Source: Hamadaea flava
GTDB lineage: Bacteria; Actinomycetota; Actinomycetes; Mycobacteriales; Micromonosporaceae
Reading direction: 5' to 3'
Length of the DNA stretch: 64,000 bases
NCBI RefSeq assembly: GCF_024172085.1
Contig: NZ_JAMZDZ010000001.1
Span: 6,820,001-6,884,000, forward strand
Below, piece after piece: positions 1 to 10,027 of the stretch (the first letter of the stretch is position 1; every line of letters starts with the position of its first letter). The notes below the pieces were generated by a model, which worked only from the letters and a program-made list of their open reading frames with translations, made no database searches and was not told the DNA's origin. The translations under genes were made by a program, and so were the position numbers.

Positions 1-41
1 GTCGTGGGTGGTTGGGGCTAGTGGGGTTGGACGGGATGGGT

Positions 42-848
42 ATGCACACCGTTGCCGTAGTGGGTGCGGGGAAGATCGGTGAGGTTCTGCTCTCCGGTCT
101 GGTGAAGGCGGGCTGGCCCGTTGACCGTTTGATCGCCACAGCCCGGCGTCCGGAACGAGCCGACGAGCTTCGGTCTCGGTACGGCGTTCGAGTGCTGGAG
201 AATGCGGAGGCGGTCGCCTCGGCTGACGTCGTCGCGATCGCGGTGAAGCCGCAGGACGCCGGCGCTCTGATGGCTGAGCTTGGGCCGCTCATGAGTTCGG
301 ACAAGTTGCTCGTTTCGCTGTGTGCCGGCCTGCCCACGTCGTTCTTCGCGAAGTATCTCCGGGACGAGGTCCCCGTTGTTCGGGTCATGACGAACACGCC
401 AGCGCTTGTCGATGAGGCTATGACGGCCATCTCGGCGGGGGCGCATGCGACTGCCGCGCATTTGTCGCTGGCGGAGGAGATGTTCAAGCCGCTGGGGCGG
501 ACTATACGGTTGCCTGAGTCTCAGCAGGACGCGGTTACCGCGTTGAGCGGGTCGGGGCCGGCTTACTTCTACTTCCTGGTCGAGGCGATGACGGATGCCG
601 GGATTCTGCTCGGGTTGCCGCGGCAGGTGGCGCACGATCTGATCGTGCAGACCGCCATCGGCTCGGCGGTGATGCTGCGGGACTCGGGGGAGCACCCCGT
701 CAAGCTGCGCGAGGCGGTCACCTCGCCGGCCGGCACGACGATCTCCGCGATCCGTGAGCTGGAGAACCACGGCGTACGCGCGGCGCTGCTCGCCGCGCTG
801 GAGGCGGCCCGGGACCGGGCGCGCGAACTCGCCGCACAGAACACCTGA
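42..848 (+). CDS. proC: Pyrroline-5-carboxylate reductase
   Basis: Catalyses the NAD(P)H-dependent last step of proline synthesis in the cytosol. The 268-residue product opens with a Rossmann dinucleotide loop (VVGAGKIGE, about residues 6-14) and has the family signature ALSGSGPAYFYFLVEAM in the C-terminal helical domain, followed by SPAGTTISAIRELE near the end, all typical of ProC, as is the length. I chose ATG 42 (MHTVAVVG) because it starts just before the first beta strand and has a purine-rich stretch upstream; ATG 36 (two residues longer) and TTG 12 are also in frame. The upstream gene lies outside the window, so operon membership cannot be judged. A GC hairpin follows the stop codon. 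Confidence 0.95.
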   Translation: MHTVAVVGAGKIGEVLLSGLVKAGWPVDRLIATARRPERADELRSRYGVRVLENAEAVASADVVAIAVKPQDAGALMAELGPLMSSDKLLVSLCAGLPTSFFAKYLRDEVPVVRVMTNTPALVDEAMTAISAGAHATAAHLSLAEEMFKPLGRTIRLPESQQDAVTALSGSGPAYFYFLVEAMTDAGILLGLPRQVAHDLIVQTAIGSAVMLRDSGEHPVKLREAVTSPAGTTISAIRELENHGVRAALLAALEAARDRARELAAQNT

Positions 849-878
849 CAGCCCGTCACCCTTGCGTGGGTGGGATGC

Positions 879-901
879 CCGGATTGCGTGAATGAATCCG
901 G
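879..901 (+). terminator. Hairpin downstream of proC
   Basis: A perfect 7-bp stem (CCGGATT / AATCCGG) with a 9-nt loop lies 30 nt after the proC stop. There is no T tract, so it is at best a factor-assisted terminator or mRNA 3' stabiliser. Confidence 0.35.
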
Positions 902-969
902 TTCAGCCTTCCGTCTCGGTCTTGCGCCGCCTTACCGTCGGTTCAGGTCCGAACACAGTGGAGGCGATC

Positions 970-1341
970 ATGCGTCGAGCAGTCATCTTCTCGGGCACGG
1001 TTCTCGCCGTACTCGCGGTATCTTCCCCCTCGTACGCGTTCGCTCACAACGCGGTGCGAAACCCGGTCTGGCACGCCGTTCTCGACGTCTTGACGCTCGC
1101 GGTGGTCAGCGCTCCACTGTGGACGGCGTACGCCTGGGGCGGCCGGCGGCGTGGCGCCCTCATGGCGTTGATCGGGCTCGTGCAACTCCCCGTCGCCGTG
1201 ATCGGGTTCGTCCCGATCGCCAACCCAGTCCTGCACACGGTCCTCTTCGGATTCGCGCTGACGGTGACCGTGGCAGCCATCGTCTCCGTCCGCCGGCTGT
1301 CGCGAGCCGGCCAGGAGACGCCCGTACGCGCCGGACACTGA
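970..1341 (+). CDS. Small membrane protein of unknown function
   Basis: A 123-residue protein I do not recognise. The start at ATG 970 is preferred over the in-frame ATG 892 because a GGAGG ribosome site sits a few bases upstream and because the protein then begins with a positively charged, hydrophobic signal-like segment (MRRAVIFSGTVLAVLAVSS). Two or three further hydrophobic stretches (about residues 37-56, 62-84 and 88-107) suggest a small polytopic inner-membrane protein. The basic C-terminus probably faces the cytoplasm. It stands alone between proC and a convergent gene, and nothing nearby indicates its job. Confidence 0.6.
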   Translation: MRRAVIFSGTVLAVLAVSSPSYAFAHNAVRNPVWHAVLDVLTLAVVSAPLWTAYAWGGRRRGALMALIGLVQLPVAVIGFVPIANPVLHTVLFGFALTVTVAAIVSVRRLSRAGQETPVRAGH

Positions 1342-1421
1342 CCCGCACGGGGTCCGGCGCACCTTCCCGCTGTCGGCCGCGACTGTGTGAGGGGCAGTCG
1401 TGGTCGACGGCGGCCGGCTGC

Positions 1422-1509
1422 GTTGATCAGGGAGCCGCGGAGTCGATCAGGGCGCTGTGGACACGACACGCCGGTCGACAACGACCGAAGGTTCATGATC
1501 AACCGGAAA
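1422..1509 (+). repeat. Dispersed 88-bp GATC-rich element, copy A
   Basis: First of seven copies. It shows the shared skeleton GATCA-N14-CGATCAGGG, then GGACACGACACGCCGG, and ends with TTCATGATC. On the minus strand it overlaps the 3' end and stop codon of the small gene that follows the sulfatase. Confidence 0.8.
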
Positions 1510-1800
1510 GGGTGGGGGAAGGGCGGCGAGGACGAGGGTGGGGTCGGGGCAGCCGGGGTGGGGATCCGTCCAGGACCCGTCCGGCTGCCGATAGGCCGTC
1601 CAGCGACAGTGCGCTTCATCGGCGTACCCCCAGGCCATGAAGATCTCGCTGGCGCCGAAGCGATAGACGCCGACGGTCGCGACTCGCGCGGAGTCGGGGC
1701 GGCTGTAGTAGGTGGCGTGGAGACCGGGCACCGGGATGCCCTCGACGGTGACGTCGAAGGCCTCCCGGTGCGGTCGGTAGAGCGCGAGGTCGGGCCTCAC
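1447..1800 (-). CDS. Hypothetical protein coupled to the sulfatase
   Basis: A 117-residue product not matched to any family I know. It begins at GTG 1800-1798, which overlaps the sulfatase stop as GTGA, so the pair is probably translationally coupled. The body is compositionally normal and rich in aromatic residues (for example FMAWGYADEAHCRW and DGSWTDPHPGC), unlike an accidental frame. The last 18 or so residues (…DHEPSVVVDRRVVSTAP) are encoded by the reverse strand of repeat copy A, so the element has probably replaced or extended the original C-terminus. No signal peptide or transmembrane segment is evident. It could be an accessory or binding protein for the sulfatase, but that is only a guess from adjacency. 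Confidence 0.6.
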   Translation of the reverse strand: MRPDLALYRPHREAFDVTVEGIPVPGLHATYYSRPDSARVATVGVYRFGASEIFMAWGYADEAHCRWTAYRQPDGSWTDPHPGCPDPTLVLAALPPPFPVDHEPSVVVDRRVVSTAP

Positions 1801-3170
1801 GGGCAGGCCGAGCCCGTGCAGCGGCGGGCCGTGGCGAGTTTGTCGCGCAACGCGTCGCCCAGCTTGCGGTCGGCGTCGGAGACCTTGCCGTGCAGGACGT
1901 TCGTCAGCTCGCCGGGATCGATGTCCGTGTGGTACAGCTCGCGGAACGTGGTCTTGCCCTGCTCGTCGTAGTTCTCGAGGTAGTGCGTCTTGCCGTCCCA
2001 CAGCGCGGCCCAGGTCGGCACCTTCGAGTTCTTGAGGTCGTACCAGTACTCCGTCAGAACCGGCCCGCTCCGCGCTGGGCCGAGCAGCGACCGCCCGTCC
2101 TGCTTGCCGCCGCTCACGCCGGCCGCCGCCAGAAGCGTCGGCATGATGTCCACACTGCTGGCCATCCGGTGGTCCGTGCTCGCGGTGACGTGCCCGTCCC
2201 AGCGCAGCAGCAGGGGTACGCGCACCGAGGGCAGGTAGCCGACGAACTTCTCGGTACGCCCATGCTCGCCCCAGAGGTAGCCGTTGTCGCTGGTGAAGAT
2301 GACGATCGTGTTCTTCAGGACGCCCCGCGAGTTCAGGTCGCTCAGCATCCCGTCCACGGCGTCGTCGGCGCTGAGCAGCGTACGCAGCATCTTGTGGCAG
2401 ATCTCGTCGTAGGCGGCCGGATCCGGCTTGGTCCACTTGAGCCAGATCGGCTTGTCGGAGACGTCGGACTCGCCGCTCTGCAGGCACTTGCCGACGTCGG
2501 ACTCGGCGTACTTCGGCTCCGGAGTGGACGGCCGGTGCGGGGAGTAGGGCGCGTAGTAGGCGAACCACGGCTTGCCGCCCGCCTGGTCGAAGCCGCGCAG
2601 CCAGCCCTTCAGCTTGTTCGCGTACCAGGTCGTCGAGTACGCGTTCACCCACTCCAGCTTGCCGTCGGTGTACGTCTTGAAGCCCTGGTAGCCGCCGTGC
2701 ATGGCGCTGTAATGGTCGAACCCGGGTGGCGCGGAGTCCAGCGGCCACGAGTTCAGGAACTTGCCCGCCATCGCCGTCCGGTAGCCCGCCTTGCGGAGCA
2801 GCACCGGCAACAGCTCGCCCTGGTGCACCTGCTGCCCGTCGGTCTGCAGGTGGACGTCGGTGTTGTGGGCGTACTGGCCGGTCAGCATGCTGGCCCGGCT
2901 CGGGCAGCAGGACGGGATGCTGACCGTGGCCCGGTCGAAGTTCCGGGCGCCCCGCAACCACTTCATGGTCTTGGGCATGACCCGCATGGTGTCCCAGCGC
3001 TGGTCGTCGGTGTTGATCAAGAGGATGTTGGGCTTGGCGACCTCTGCCGCCTCCGCCGCCGGTGCTTTTCCGGCGGCTGCGGCGGTTCCCGCGGTTCCGC
3101 CGCCTACGGCGGCTGCTGCTGCTGCGCCCGCGAGGGCGAGCGCTACTACGATAAGTGGACGAATACGCAC
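1797..3170 (-). CDS. Secreted sulfatase (formylglycine type)
   Basis: Hydrolyses a sulfate ester, substrate unknown, outside the cytoplasm. The 457-residue protein starts with a hydrophobic signal peptide followed by an Ala/Gly-rich stretch (residues 1 to about 45). The core contains ILLINTDDQRWD (metal-binding aspartates near 54-56), the type I sulfatase signature CCPSRASMLTGQ with C88 in the C-x-P-S-R position that is converted to formylglycine, and FTSDNGYLWGEHG, the distal Asp-Asn metal site. Start is GTG 3170. A dispersed repeat (copy B) lies directly upstream and a small coupled gene directly downstream. Family members include N-acetylglucosamine-6-sulfatase-like and heparan-type enzymes; I cannot assign the substrate. 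Confidence 0.9.
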   Translation of the reverse strand: MRIRPLIVVALALAGAAAAAAVGGGTAGTAAAAGKAPAAEAAEVAKPNILLINTDDQRWDTMRVMPKTMKWLRGARNFDRATVSIPSCCPSRASMLTGQYAHNTDVHLQTDGQQVHQGELLPVLLRKAGYRTAMAGKFLNSWPLDSAPPGFDHYSAMHGGYQGFKTYTDGKLEWVNAYSTTWYANKLKGWLRGFDQAGGKPWFAYYAPYSPHRPSTPEPKYAESDVGKCLQSGESDVSDKPIWLKWTKPDPAAYDEICHKMLRTLLSADDAVDGMLSDLNSRGVLKNTIVIFTSDNGYLWGEHGRTEKFVGYLPSVRVPLLLRWDGHVTASTDHRMASSVDIMPTLLAAAGVSGGKQDGRSLLGPARSGPVLTEYWYDLKNSKVPTWAALWDGKTHYLENYDEQGKTTFRELYHTDIDPGELTNVLHGKVSDADRKLGDALRDKLATARRCTGSACP

Positions 3171-3180
3171 AAATCACCAG

Positions 3181-3269
3181 TGTTCCGCGCGATCATGAAC
3201 TTACGCGCGTGCTCGCTCGGCGTGTCGTGTGACCAGCACCATGATCGTTCCTTTTCGCAGGTGATCACC
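3181..3269 (-). repeat. Dispersed 88-bp GATC-rich element, copy B
   Basis: Minus-strand copy filling the divergent gap between the sulfatase and the DAHP synthase gene. It keeps the GATCA-N14-CGATCA spacing, ACACGACACGCCG, and the terminal TTCATGATCGCGCGGA, but its central part has diverged. Confidence 0.75.
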
Positions 3270-3315
3270 TGGCGGGATGCACCCGGGCGGTCACCGTGGT
3301 TCCCCATCGCCGCAC

Positions 3316-5758
<2,443 letters not shown>

Positions 5759-5764
5759 ACCCGC

Positions 5765-5818
5765 GATGATCTAGGCGAGAAACGGTCGCCCAGGCCGCCA
5801 TTTCCCGCCTAGATCATC
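5765..5818. repeat. Intergenic palindrome 1 (terminator-like)
   Basis: Arms of about 21 nt begin with a perfect 13-bp stem GATGATCTAGGCG / CGCCTAGATCATC, then one mismatch, four more pairs (GAAA/TTTC) and a short loop. It sits between convergent genes and contains the stop codon of the minus-strand membrane protein. Probably acts as a bidirectional terminator. Confidence 0.6.
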
Positions 5819-6276
5819 TGCGTTCCCGCTGATCTTGAATGGAAACCGTCGCCATGGCGACGCCAACGATTCAAGATCAACGTGCCCGCTCGGGCGGATC
5901 CGTGCGTGATGGTCGCAAAAGCCACCAGCGGTATGAGGCTGAGCGCCGCGAGCACCAGCGAGACCGTGCCCCAGGCCAAGGCGGCCACGGCGAGCGCCAC
6001 AGTGAAGCCGCCGAGCGTCACGACGGGGGCCCAGCGCCAGCGCGTACGCCGTGCGACGAGCTCGCCGATCGCGACCGTCGGCAGCAGCACGGCCACGGTC
6101 AGGGCGACGCCCAGCAGGGCGGCCGCGAGGATCATGAACGGACCGGCGAGCGGCCCGCCGAGGCCGGCGTCGGTGATCGTGGCGAAGACGACCAACGCCA
6201 GATATGCGAGCGCGGCCGTCACCGGGTACAGGACCCAGGCGACGGCCGCGCCGAGCAGGTAACGCGCGAGCCACAC
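5809..6276 (-). CDS. Polytopic membrane protein of unknown function
   Basis: A 155-residue protein with about four hydrophobic segments: WLARYLLGAAVAWVLYP onward, PFMILAAALLGVALTVAVLL, a stretch in the middle with VTLGGFTVALAVAALAW, and VLAALSLIPLVAFA. The start GTG 6276 was chosen because it is the first usable start after the upstream bacterioferritin stop (6303); the spacing of 26 nt suggests co-transcription with bfr. No conserved motif is evident and I do not recognise a family. The last 15 or so residues (RRHGDGFHSRSAGTQMI) are encoded by palindrome 2, and the stop codon lies in palindrome 1, so the C-terminus is probably an acquired tail. Confidence 0.6.
   Translation of the reverse strand: MWLARYLLGAAVAWVLYPVTAALAYLALVVFATITDAGLGGPLAGPFMILAAALLGVALTVAVLLPTVAIGELVARRTRWRWAPVVTLGGFTVALAVAALAWGTVSLVLAALSLIPLVAFATITHGSARAGTLILNRWRRHGDGFHSRSAGTQMI
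5830..5879. repeat. Intergenic palindrome 2
   Basis: Outer 11-bp stem TGATCTTGAAT / ATTCAAGATCA enclosing a perfect 16-bp palindrome CGTCGCCATGGCGACG. It lies 11 nt from palindrome 1, and overlaps the 3' coding end of the minus-strand membrane protein. Confidence 0.65.
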
Positions 6277-6302
6277 GCGCGTGAGCCTAGCGAACGAGCC
6301 GG

Positions 6303-6782
6303 TCAGGGCTCGGGGTGCTCGGTGACGTTCTGGAGGTAGAGCTGCTCGCCGAGGGTCTCGATCAGGTCGAGCTGCGTCTCCAGGTAGTCGATGTGGTGCT
6401 CCTCGTCCTCGAGGATGTCCTCGAAGATGTTGGCCGAGGTGACGTCGCCGACCGAGCGCATGTACTCGATGCCGCGGCGGAGGCGTTCGATCGCCTCCTC
6501 CTCGATCTTCATGTCGCACTTGAACTGCTCTTTGACCGTCTCGCCGATGCGCAGCGGGAACAGCTTCTGGAAGTTCGGCAGGGCTTCGAGGAAGAGGATG
6601 CGCTCGGCGAGCCGGTCGGCGTGCTTCATCTCGTCGATCGACTCGTGCCGGGTGTACTTCGCCAGCTTCGTGAAGCCCCAGTTCTCCTGCATGCGGTAGT
6701 GCAGCCAGTACTGGTTGATGGCGGTCAGCTCCGCCGTGAGCTGTTCGTTGAGGAATTCGATGACGCGGGCGTCGCCTTGCAT
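6303..6782 (-). CDS. bfr: Bacterioferritin
   Basis: Iron-storage 24-mer subunit that oxidises Fe(II) at a di-iron centre and stores it as mineral. The 159-residue product, starting at MQGDARVIEF, has every expected ferroxidase ligand at the canonical positions: E18, E51, H54, E94, E127 and H130, plus M52, the haem ligand at the subunit interface. Length is normal. The start ATG 6782 has GGGAGG 12-17 nt upstream; longer in-frame extensions have no family support. The Bfd ferredoxin gene lies 110 nt upstream on the same strand and a membrane protein gene 26 nt downstream. Regulation by iron through the candidate boxes in front of bfd is plausible. Confidence 0.97.
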   Translation of the reverse strand: MQGDARVIEFLNEQLTAELTAINQYWLHYRMQENWGFTKLAKYTRHESIDEMKHADRLAERILFLEALPNFQKLFPLRIGETVKEQFKCDMKIEEEAIERLRRGIEYMRSVGDVTSANIFEDILEDEEHHIDYLETQLDLIETLGEQLYLQNVTEHPEP

Positions 6783-6892
6783 GGCCGTGTGAACCTCCCA
6801 GTGAGATATCCCGGAAGGCAATCTACGCGCGTATGTCCGAAACATCGCGCTAAGGCATGAAACGGCGCGCCGAGCGCGGTCGAGCCAGAGCG

Positions 6893-7069
6893 TCAAGCAG
6901 GCACTGCGGAGAAGTAGTCCTCGATCATGTCGCGCAGTCGGTCGTGGCAGGTGAAGCAGTTGGTGCCCGCTTCGCACTCGTCGCCGATCTTCTCCAGGTC
7001 GTGCGCGCCGCACTGGATGGCCGAGTGAACCTCTTCCTCACTCACTCGGTTGCAGATGCACGCGTACAC
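6893..7069 (-). CDS. bfd: Bacterioferritin-associated ferredoxin
   Basis: A 58-residue [2Fe-2S] protein that, in its family, delivers electrons to bacterioferritin so that stored iron is released. The product begins MYACICNRVSEEEVHSAI and carries the four-cysteine Bfd pattern C4-x-C6 and C38-x2-C41 (TNCFTCHDRLRDMI). Start is GTG 7069, with AGGAAGGA a few bases upstream. The gene lies 110 nt upstream of bfr on the same strand, the usual pairing. Candidate DtxR/IdeR-type iron boxes sit just upstream of its ribosome site, suggesting iron-dependent control. Extra cysteines at 20 and 32 are present. Confidence 0.93.
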   Translation of the reverse strand: MYACICNRVSEEEVHSAIQCGAHDLEKIGDECEAGTNCFTCHDRLRDMIEDYFSAVPA

Positions 7070-7091
7070 CGGGGTCCTTCCTGAGGGGGGC

Positions 7092-7122
7092 GGTTAGCCT
7101 TGCCTCAGTAAGGGTGCCCTAA
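7092..7122 (-). promoter_or_regulatory. Candidate tandem iron boxes (IdeR/DmdR type) before bfd
   Basis: Read on the minus strand, two overlapping-type sites occur: TTAGGGCACCCTTA (near-palindrome) and TGAGGCAAGGCTAACC. The latter matches 13 of 19 positions of the IdeR consensus TTAGGTTAGGCTAACCTAA. Placement 20-50 nt before the bfd start suits a metal-dependent regulator. Match by eye only. Confidence 0.5.
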
Positions 7123-7131
7123 AACCCCAGC

Positions 7132-7977
7132 TCACGCAAGATGTGGTGACACACTGCGCAGTGCCGCGAGATCATCGGCGTGGGATTCGGCCGGGGTTTC
7201 GACGATCACGGGGAGGCCGGCGGCCGCCGGATGGGCCAGCAGCTCCCGGAACGGCTCCAGCCCGATCATGCCCTGCCCGATGGCCTCGTGGCGGTCGCGC
7301 GTCGACCCCACCGGGTCCTTGGAATCGTTGGCGTGCACCAGTTCCAGCCGCCCCGGGCCGACCGCCGTGACCAGCGCGTCGAGGGTGGCCGTCATGCCGC
7401 CGGGGGTGGCCAGGTCGTGCCCGGCCGCCCAGGCGTGACAGGTGTCGAAACAGACACCCAGGGCCGGGTGGTGGTCGACGGCGGCGAAGTACTCCGCGAG
7501 GTGCTCCACCCGGGCCGCCAGCGACCTCCCGCCGCCCGCCGAGGGCTCGACCAGCAACCGCGGCCAGCCCGCCGCCGACGACTTGTCCAGCAGCGGCAGG
7601 AGCGCCTCGCGTACCTGCTTCCAAGCCTGATCGGTGTGGCTGGGGTCGACCGAGCTGCCCGCGTGGAAGACCACGCCCCGTGCGCCGATGGCCTGACCCC
7701 GGATCAGGGCGTGCGAGATGGCGGCCTCCGACTGGGTGACCGTCGCGGGCGTGGGTGATCCCAGGTTGACCAGCAGGGGAGCGTGGATGAACGACGGGAT
7801 CGCGCGCTCGGCGCAGCCGGCGAGGAAGGCCCCGTCCTGGACGGGATCCCCGGCCGACTGCCGCCAGCTGCGGGCGTTGCCGATGTAGACCTGCACAGAG
7901 CCCGCGCCGACCTGATCGACGTACGCCAAAGCCGTCTTCGCCAACCCGCCGGCCGAGTTGGAGTGCACTCCGAGCAT
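7132..7977 (-). CDS. nfo: Deoxyribonuclease IV (AP endonuclease, Nfo type)
   Basis: Incises DNA 5' to abasic sites during base-excision repair. The 281-residue product starts MLGVHSNSAGGLAKTA and has the AP endonuclease family 2 TIM-barrel hallmarks: FIHAPLLVNLGSP, the zinc-binding LLVEPSAGGG region, GVCFDTCHAWAAGHD, LVHANDSKDPVGSTRDRHE, and a final VIVETPAE. The zinc ligands (His, Glu, Asp) of these segments are visible. Start ATG 7977 overlaps the kinase stop by one base (TGATG), so the two genes are translationally coupled. Some actinobacterial relatives are annotated only as sugar phosphate isomerase/epimerase; the DxxDRHE and VETP motifs favour Nfo. Confidence 0.9.
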   Translation of the reverse strand: MLGVHSNSAGGLAKTALAYVDQVGAGSVQVYIGNARSWRQSAGDPVQDGAFLAGCAERAIPSFIHAPLLVNLGSPTPATVTQSEAAISHALIRGQAIGARGVVFHAGSSVDPSHTDQAWKQVREALLPLLDKSSAAGWPRLLVEPSAGGGRSLAARVEHLAEYFAAVDHHPALGVCFDTCHAWAAGHDLATPGGMTATLDALVTAVGPGRLELVHANDSKDPVGSTRDRHEAIGQGMIGLEPFRELLAHPAAAGLPVIVETPAESHADDLAALRSVSPHLA

Positions 7978-9941
7978 CAGACGACCCGGCAGCGGATCAC
8001 GACCTGCTGCCCCTGGTTGACCATCGTGCCCGGCTTGGGGTCCATGTCGCGCACCCAGCCGCTCTCGCCCATCTGCCCGTCCACCTGTACGCCCAGGTTC
8101 ATGCTCTCGAGCTGCCGCTTGGCGTCGCCGCAGCCCCAGTTCATCACGTCGGGCATGGCGAACGAGGTCTGGTTCTCGCTGACCGTCAGGGTGATCGTCT
8201 GGCCCTTCTCCACGCCCGAGCCGTCCACCGGGTCCTGGGCGATGACCTGGCCGTTGGGCTTGTCTGACTTCTGGAAGGTGATGGCGACCTTCAGCCCCAT
8301 GCCTTCCAGCGTGGTGCGGGCGACGCCCTGATCCTGGCCGACCAGGTTGGGCACGGTCAGCGGGGCCTTGCCCTTGCTCAGGATGAGCGTCACCTTGTCG
8401 CCGGGCTTCAGCTCGGTGCCCACGGTCGGCTGGACCGCGATGACGGTGTTGGCGGGGACGGTGTCGCTGTACTGCCCGGCGCCCTTGACCGGCTGGAGCT
8501 TCACCGCCGACAGGTCGACGACGGCCAGTTCCCAGGTCTTGCCGACGATGTCGGGCACCTGGTAGCGCTCCGGGCCCAGGGACAGGGTCAGGTCGATGTC
8601 GCTGCCCTTGACGACCTTTTCGCCGGGTGGAGGGTTCTGCTCCAGGACGGTGTCCTTGGCGATCTCCTCGCTGAACCGGCCCTGCTCGAAGTGTGCGGTG
8701 AAACCGGCCTTGCGCGCCAGCGCCTCGGCGGAGGCGCGGTCGAGCCCGGTCAGCTTCGGGGCGGCCTCGTAGCGGCCGAAGCCGAGCCACCAGCCACCGA
8801 CCAGCACCAACAGGGCCAGCACGACGAGGCTGGCGGTCAGCGCCATCCGGCCGCGCGGCGAGCCCTTCACCCGCGCGTACGCGTCGCGGGCGCGCTCGAC
8901 GAGCGTCGGGTCCTCGTCGGGGTACTGCTGCTGCTGTTGTGGGGCGGGACGGCCGCGGGTGGCCGGGCCGGGTGACGGCAGCCGGGCCCAGGACGGCCGG
9001 TCCGACGGCCTGACCTGCCCGACGACCATGGTCGGCTGAGCGGACGGCCGGGCGCGGGCGGCCGCGGCGATGATCACTTCGCGCGCCTGCTGCACCTCGG
9101 CGAGCATGGCGCCCGCGTCGGTGGGCCGCAGCGCGGGATCACGCCGGGTCGCGCGGGCCACGAGGTCGTCGGTCACCGGCGGCAGCCCCGGCACGAATCG
9201 CGACGGCGGCGGCACGTCCCGGTCGACGTGCTGCCAGGCGATGTCGACCGGCCGGTCCCCGTCGTAGGGAACCCGGCCCGTGAGCATCTCGAACAGGACG
9301 ATGCCGGCCGCGTACACGTCGGACCGGGGGTCGGCGACACCGCTGGTCACCAGCTCGGGAGCCACGTACGCCACGGTCGCCATGAGCTGACCGGAACCGT
9401 CGTCGGCGCTGGCCGCGACCGCGCGGGCGAGCCCGAAGTCGGCCACCTTGACGACGGCGTCGACGAGTTCCGCCGAGCCGCCCGGAGCCTCGGCGATCAG
9501 CACGTTCTCCGGCTTGACGTCCCGATGCACCAGGCCCGCGCGGTGCGCGGTGGCGATCGCGGAGAGCATCTGCTCCAGCACGGCGAGCGCCTCGATCGGG
9601 CTGAGCCGGCGGCGTTCGGCGAGCAGATCGCGCAGCGTCCGGCCCCGGACGTATTCCATCACCAGGTAGGGCAGCCCGTTGTGGTTGCCCTGGTCGTAGA
9701 CCGCGACTACGTTCGGATGGGTCAACCGGGCGACGGTCTTCGCCTCGTCGGTGAACCGTTCGACGAACTGCGGGTCAGTGGCGCGACCAGTGTGAATGAT
9801 CTTGATCGCGACGGTTCGTTCGAGGCGCTCGTCGGTCGCGGTGTAGACAGTCGCCATCCCGCCGCGGGCGACGCGCCCGCGGATGCGGTAGCGGCCGTCC
9901 AGCAGCGACCCGAGGAGATTGTCGGCGACCTGAGTGTCCAT
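7977..9941 (-). CDS. Transmembrane Ser/Thr protein kinase with four PASTA domains
   Basis: Phosphorylates proteins on Ser/Thr and senses cell-wall fragments through extracellular PASTA domains. In the 654-residue protein the kinase domain spans about residues 18-290: Gly loop GRVARGGMATVY, K47 in VAIKII, HRDVKPEN with D141, and D168-F-G. A Pro/Gln-rich juxtamembrane linker with QQQQQ follows, then one transmembrane helix at about 366-388 and four PASTA repeats to the C-terminus. The start ATG 9941 follows TAGACT by 8 nt, suggesting a leaderless mRNA. Position between aroG and an Rv2175c-like gene equals that of M. tuberculosis pknL, although PknL itself lacks PASTA repeats. The nfo gene is coupled downstream. 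Confidence 0.95.
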   Translation of the reverse strand: MDTQVADNLLGSLLDGRYRIRGRVARGGMATVYTATDERLERTVAIKIIHTGRATDPQFVERFTDEAKTVARLTHPNVVAVYDQGNHNGLPYLVMEYVRGRTLRDLLAERRRLSPIEALAVLEQMLSAIATAHRAGLVHRDVKPENVLIAEAPGGSAELVDAVVKVADFGLARAVAASADDGSGQLMATVAYVAPELVTSGVADPRSDVYAAGIVLFEMLTGRVPYDGDRPVDIAWQHVDRDVPPPSRFVPGLPPVTDDLVARATRRDPALRPTDAGAMLAEVQQAREVIIAAAARARPSAQPTMVVGQVRPSDRPSWARLPSPGPATRGRPAPQQQQQYPDEDPTLVERARDAYARVKGSPRGRMALTASLVVLALLVLVGGWWLGFGRYEAAPKLTGLDRASAEALARKAGFTAHFEQGRFSEEIAKDTVLEQNPPPGEKVVKGSDIDLTLSLGPERYQVPDIVGKTWELAVVDLSAVKLQPVKGAGQYSDTVPANTVIAVQPTVGTELKPGDKVTLILSKGKAPLTVPNLVGQDQGVARTTLEGMGLKVAITFQKSDKPNGQVIAQDPVDGSGVEKGQTITLTVSENQTSFAMPDVMNWGCGDAKRQLESMNLGVQVDGQMGESGWVRDMDPKPGTMVNQGQQVVIRCRVV

Positions 9942-10027
9942 CGGCGTGCAGTCTAAGTCAGTCTCGGCCGTCCAGACACCATTGGGCCGTTGTACTGGAC
10001 TGGAGCGCGCCGCGCCGATGGGCTCGA

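Noticed and set aside
870-1971. Plus-strand frames of about 190-256 codons over the small membrane gene and sulfatase 3' region
   Set aside because: Arg-rich shadow frames without ribosome sites; the supported genes are the 123-residue membrane protein and minus-strand sulfatase pair.
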